Assembly (NCBI GenBank): GCA_013041975.1
Contig: JABDQZ010000335.1
Location: 1 to 8,963, forward strand
From: Gammaproteobacteria bacterium
GTDB taxonomy: Bacteria; Pseudomonadota; Gammaproteobacteria; Chromatiales; Chromatiaceae
Length of the DNA: 8,963 nucleotides
Direction: 5' to 3'
Shown: positions 7,044 through 8,963 of the stretch, one piece after another
Layout: each line of letters opens with the position of its first letter
Numbering within the stretch: the first letter of the stretch is position 1
Program-made: the position numbers and the translations under genes
The notes under the pieces: generated by a model
Told to the model about the DNA's origin: nothing
The model's input: the letters and a program-made list of their open reading frames with translations, nothing else
The model's database searches: none

Positions 7044-7583
7044 TTATTGTGCCTCGCTGTCTTTTGACGGTTTGCCAAAGACCAGTGTGAGCGGGCTGGG
7101 GCCTGTTAATGAAATGTAGTCACCCTCTTTCAGGGTAGGCTTCATGCCAACAACATCAGCAACGATGGGTAGCTCGCGTCCATCTTTTTCAATCAGTGTG
7201 GCAAGCATAATGGATGCCGGGCGGCCAAAGTCGAAAATCTCGTTCATCGCAGCGCGAATGGTGCGGCCGGTCTGCAGGACATCATCAACCAGGATGAGAT
7301 GGCGGTTTTCCACCTCAAAAGGGATATTGGAAGGATCAACCTGCGGGTTAAGCCCGATACGTGAGAAGTCATCGCGGTAAAAGGAAATGTTTAATGTGCC
7401 GAGCTCTTCACTGATATCCAGTGTCTGATGCAACTGTTTGGCAACCCAGACGCCGCCGGTATGGATGCCGATCATGACAGGGTCGGTAATATGATTTTGT
7501 TGCAGACGTGTTTTCAGTTCTGCCGCCATGCCGTCGATGAGGTCAACGATGGCTTTTTCCTGCATGAATTCTGTCGGTTTCAC
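7044..7583 (-). CDS. pyrR: Bifunctional pyrimidine operon regulator / uracil phosphoribosyltransferase
   Basis: A 179-residue type I phosphoribosyltransferase of usual PyrR length. The PRPP-binding loop is L-I-L-V-D-D-V-L-Q-T-G-R-T (96-108), preceded by the family segments M-I-G-I-H-T-G-G (37-44) and S-F-Y-R-D-D (67-72). PyrR proteins make UMP from uracil and PRPP; in Gram-positives they also bind pyr mRNA to attenuate transcription, while in Pseudomonas a regulatory role is reported. The start is a GTG at 7583 overlapping the ruvX stop as GTGA; an ATG at 7565 (residue 7) is the alternative, and neither has a strong ribosome site. Because there is no gap between ruvX and pyrR, and only 5 nt before pyrB, no leader able to form an attenuator is visible ahead of the pyr genes. 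Any such control would have to act through another site. Confidence 0.94.
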   Translation of the reverse strand: MKPTEFMQEKAIVDLIDGMAAELKTRLQQNHITDPVMIGIHTGGVWVAKQLHQTLDISEELGTLNISFYRDDFSRIGLNPQVDPSNIPFEVENRHLILVDDVLQTGRTIRAAMNEIFDFGRPASIMLATLIEKDGRELPIVADVVGMKPTLKEGDYISLTGPSPLTLVFGKPSKDSEAQ

Positions 7584-7978
7584 TTGTTTAACCAGGTTTC
7601 AAGTATGAGTTTTGCTGCCATTGAATCAACCAGGGTGACATCCTTGCCGGCTTTCTTTCCCAGCCTGTTGCTCGCTTCACGAGAAGTCAGGCGTTCATCC
7701 ACCATTTCAACCGGTAAATGGAACCTTCCATGAAGCTGCCGGGCAAATTTTTTTGCCCGCTCTGCCAGTTCGGCTTCTTCGTCATCCATCTGATATGGCA
7801 ATCCGATGACAAGTGTATCAGGTTTCCACTCACTGATAATACGTTCAATGCCATCCCAGTCAGGTTTATGTTTCACATAGGACAAGGTTGTAAGCGGTGT
7901 TGCCGTTGCCGTGACGGATTGCCCAACGGCAATGCCGATTTTATGGCTGCCGAAGTCAAACCCCAGACTGCAACTCAT
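7580..7978 (-). CDS. ruvX: RuvX/YqgF family putative pre-16S rRNA nuclease / Holliday junction resolvase
   Basis: A 132-residue RNase H-fold nuclease. E. coli YqgF takes part in maturing the 5' end of 16S rRNA, and the family has also been described as a Holliday junction resolvase. The sequence shows the opening L-G-F-D-F-G-S-H-K-I-G-I-A-V-G (5-19) with catalytic Asp8, the second strand LVIGLPYQMD (56-65), VDERLTSREA (93-102) containing Glu95, and the final D118-S-M-A-A-K-L-I-L helix. The full set of acidic residues is present, so the enzyme should be active. The frame extends far upstream to 8167 within algH, but the family start matches the ATG at 7978, one nucleotide after the algH stop. 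Its own stop overlaps the pyrR GTG. Placement between algH and pyrR is the usual gammaproteobacterial order. Confidence 0.95.
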   Translation of the reverse strand: MSCSLGFDFGSHKIGIAVGQSVTATATPLTTLSYVKHKPDWDGIERIISEWKPDTLVIGLPYQMDDEEAELAERAKKFARQLHGRFHLPVEMVDERLTSREASNRLGKKAGKDVTLVDSMAAKLILETWLNK

Positions 7979-7979
7979 G

Positions 7980-8543
7980 TCAGGCGTGTCCGCTCGTCGT
8001 TGATAGCAGGTTGAGGTCGACGCCAATTTTTTTTGCGGCTGCTGCCCAGCGTTCTGTGACGGGCAGATCAAACAAAATATTGTCATCGGCAGGGCCACAC
8101 AGCCAGGCATTGTCAGCGATTTCCTGCTCCAGTTGTCCTTTTTCCCAGCCGGCATAGCCGAGGGCAATCAGGCTTTTTTCAGGGCCTGCGTCACTGGCTA
8201 TTGCCTCAATAATATCTCTCGACGTTGTAATCGCCAGTTTATCGGTGATTTTCAGGGTTGAATTCCAGGTTTTATCGAACGGGTGCAGTACAAAGCCGCG
8301 TTCATTTTCCACTGGCCCACCGTTGAAAATGGCCTGGGTTTTACGGGTTGGGGTCTCGTGCTGGATCTCCATATGATCGAACAGTTCATGCAAAGAGAAC
8401 TCAACCGGATGGTTGATGACGATACCCATTGCACCTTTATCGCTGTGTTCACAGATGTAGGTCACTGAGTGAAAAAAGTTCGGATCTGCCAGCGCGGGCA
8501 TGGCAATAAGAAAGTGATCAGTCAGGTTGGATTCATTATCCAT
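7980..8543 (-). CDS. algH: YqgE/AlgH family protein
   Basis: A 187-residue cytoplasmic protein, the same length as E. coli YqgE as I recall it. Family landmarks are NLTDHFLIAMP (6-16), the Y-I-C-E-H strand (29-33), GAMGIVINHP (37-46), FNGGPV (73-78), the RGF-L strand (82-86) and LGYAGW (128-133). The molecular function is not established; in Pseudomonas aeruginosa algH was linked to alginate expression. The frame is open to 8690, but the ATG at 8543 fits the family start exactly. No ribosome site precedes it, and a plausible promoter places the transcription start at about 8544, so the message may be leaderless. This is the first gene of the six-gene cluster running to the pyrK-like gene, one nucleotide ahead of ruvX. 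Confidence 0.93.
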   Translation of the reverse strand: MDNESNLTDHFLIAMPALADPNFFHSVTYICEHSDKGAMGIVINHPVEFSLHELFDHMEIQHETPTRKTQAIFNGGPVENERGFVLHPFDKTWNSTLKITDKLAITTSRDIIEAIASDAGPEKSLIALGYAGWEKGQLEQEIADNAWLCGPADDNILFDLPVTERWAAAAKKIGVDLNLLSTTSGHA

Positions 8544-8550
8544 AGGTACA

Positions 8551-8579
8551 AGTATCCAACGTTGGGTGAATTTGTTCAA
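8551..8579 (-). promoter_or_regulatory. Candidate sigma70 promoter of the algH-ruvX-pyr cluster
   Basis: On the minus strand, TTGAAC (8579-8574) and GATACT (8556-8551) are separated by 17 bp. Both are close to the consensus boxes at ideal spacing. Transcription would be expected to begin near 8544, immediately before the algH ATG. An exact TTGACA also occurs on the minus strand at 8617-8612, but I see no matching -10 box at proper spacing. The assignment rests on box similarity only. Confidence 0.35.
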
Positions 8580-8660
8580 GCAAGGCATGGTAAGCGCGAC
8601 TATGCTACGGGTGTCAAAGTAATTTATGATAGAATTAAAAGTATAAGAGGGCGATTTATA

Positions 8661-8667
8661 AAAGGAG
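8661..8667 (+). promoter_or_regulatory. Strong ribosome binding site of the crotonase-family gene
   Basis: AAAGGAG lies 6 nt before the ATG at 8674, a near-ideal Shine-Dalgarno sequence that fixes this start. A TATGAT at 8625-8630 could be a -10 box for the same gene, but no convincing -35 box is found at the right distance. Confidence 0.8.
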
Positions 8668-8673
8668 AATAAC

Positions 8674-8963
8674 ATGCCTGAATTTATCAAAATTAGTTAT
8701 CCCAGAGACCGTGTGGTTGAATTGAGTCTTTCCAGTCCTGGCAAGGAAAACAGGATCAATGGCCAGATGGTAAAAGAACTGATAGATACCTTGCGCGATT
8801 TGGAAGAGGATGCTTCCATTCGCGTTATGGTGTTGACCGGGGAGGGTGATATTTTCTGTGGTGGAGCCGATGTTGACTGGATCAAGAATGCCCAGGAACA
8901 TCCCACGATGCCGCACCTTGACCCGGGAAGCCGTATTGTTGATGCCCTGCATGAACTGGATAC
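8674..8963 (+). CDS. Enoyl-CoA hydratase/isomerase (crotonase) family protein, 3' truncated by window end
   Basis: The first 96 codons of a crotonase-family gene; the rest lies beyond the window. The translation begins MPEFIKISYP and contains the family's early strand VVELSLSSPGKENRIN (14-29), a helix M-V-K-E-L-I-D-T-L (32-40), and the CoA/oxyanion-hole signature V-M-V-L-T-G-E-G-D-I-F-C-G-G-A-D (51-66), followed by V-D-W-I-K (67-71). The GGAD-x-x-W-I-K stretch resembles methylglutaconyl-CoA hydratases (LiuC/AtuE-like), but the catalytic glutamates lie in the missing part, so the reaction cannot be assigned. It is divergent from algH, with about 130 bp between the two starts. In Pseudomonas and E. 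coli relatives this neighbour position is usually held by gshB, so the arrangement here is different. Family certain, substrate unknown. Confidence 0.85.
   Translation, partial: MPEFIKISYPRDRVVELSLSSPGKENRINGQMVKELIDTLRDLEEDASIRVMVLTGEGDIFCGGADVDWIKNAQEHPTMPHLDPGSRIVDALHELD

Noticed and set aside
7979..8167. N-terminal extension of ruvX to an ATG at 8167
   Set aside because: It lies within algH, the extra 63 residues have no family counterpart, and the standard RuvX start at 7978 directly follows the algH stop.
8612..8617. Exact TTGACA on the minus strand as the -35 box for algH
   Set aside because: No reasonable -10 box occurs 16-18 bp downstream, while TTGAAC/GATACT nearer the gene has ideal spacing.
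8544..8690. N-terminal extension of algH to 8690
   Set aside because: The added residues would cover the divergent promoter region and the crotonase start, and the 187-residue form matches the family length.
8656..8952. Minus-strand open frame of 98 codons opposite the crotonase gene
   Set aside because: The plus strand encodes an unmistakable crotonase N-terminus with a strong Shine-Dalgarno sequence; the opposite frame has no domain or start signal.

Overview
The window looks like a chromosomal segment of a gammaproteobacterium of moderate GC content. The main reason is the gene order algH(yqgE)-ruvX(yqgF)-pyrR-pyrB-pyrC', which is familiar from Pseudomonas, Xanthomonas and many environmental and sulfur-oxidising gammaproteobacteria. 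Nothing in the sequence fixes the genus. I see no tRNA, rRNA, CRISPR array, transposase or phage gene.

Layout. (1) Positions 18-1709, plus strand: a short secreted protein resembling one lobe of a PstS-type phosphate-binding protein, followed after 6 nt by an outer-membrane porin-like beta-barrel. (2) Positions 1730-3705, minus strand: a pair joined by an ATGA overlap. It consists of a 390-residue protein I do not recognise and a DUF3616-like beta-propeller protein. This pair converges on the porin with only 20 nt between stop codons. (3) Positions 3706-3890: an intergenic region dominated by a roughly 109-bp imperfect palindrome with two small inner hairpins that share the same loop. (4) Positions 3891-8543, minus strand: a compact six-gene cluster, algH-ruvX-pyrR-pyrB-pyrC'-pyrK-like, whose genes overlap or lie 1-5 nt apart. 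(5) From 8674, plus strand: the start of a divergent crotonase-family gene that runs off the window.

How the genes work together. PyrB is a complete catalytic aspartate transcarbamoylase chain. Its partner has the dihydroorotase fold, but four of the six metal-site residues are replaced, so it is most likely the non-catalytic PyrC' (PyrX) chain that builds the large Pseudomonas-type ATCase complex. The active dihydroorotase must then lie elsewhere. PyrR would sense uridine nucleotides. The last gene encodes an FAD/[2Fe-2S] protein of the PyrK type. That is unexpected in a gammaproteobacterial pyr operon, because most of these organisms use a quinone-linked PyrD that needs no such subunit, and no pyrD is present here.

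Most worth a second look are the inactivated dihydroorotase coupled to a PyrK-like subunit, the unknown protein plus DUF3616 pair, and the palindromic element. I found no clear evidence of a wholly new system. The unknown/DUF3616 pair is the best candidate for undescribed function.
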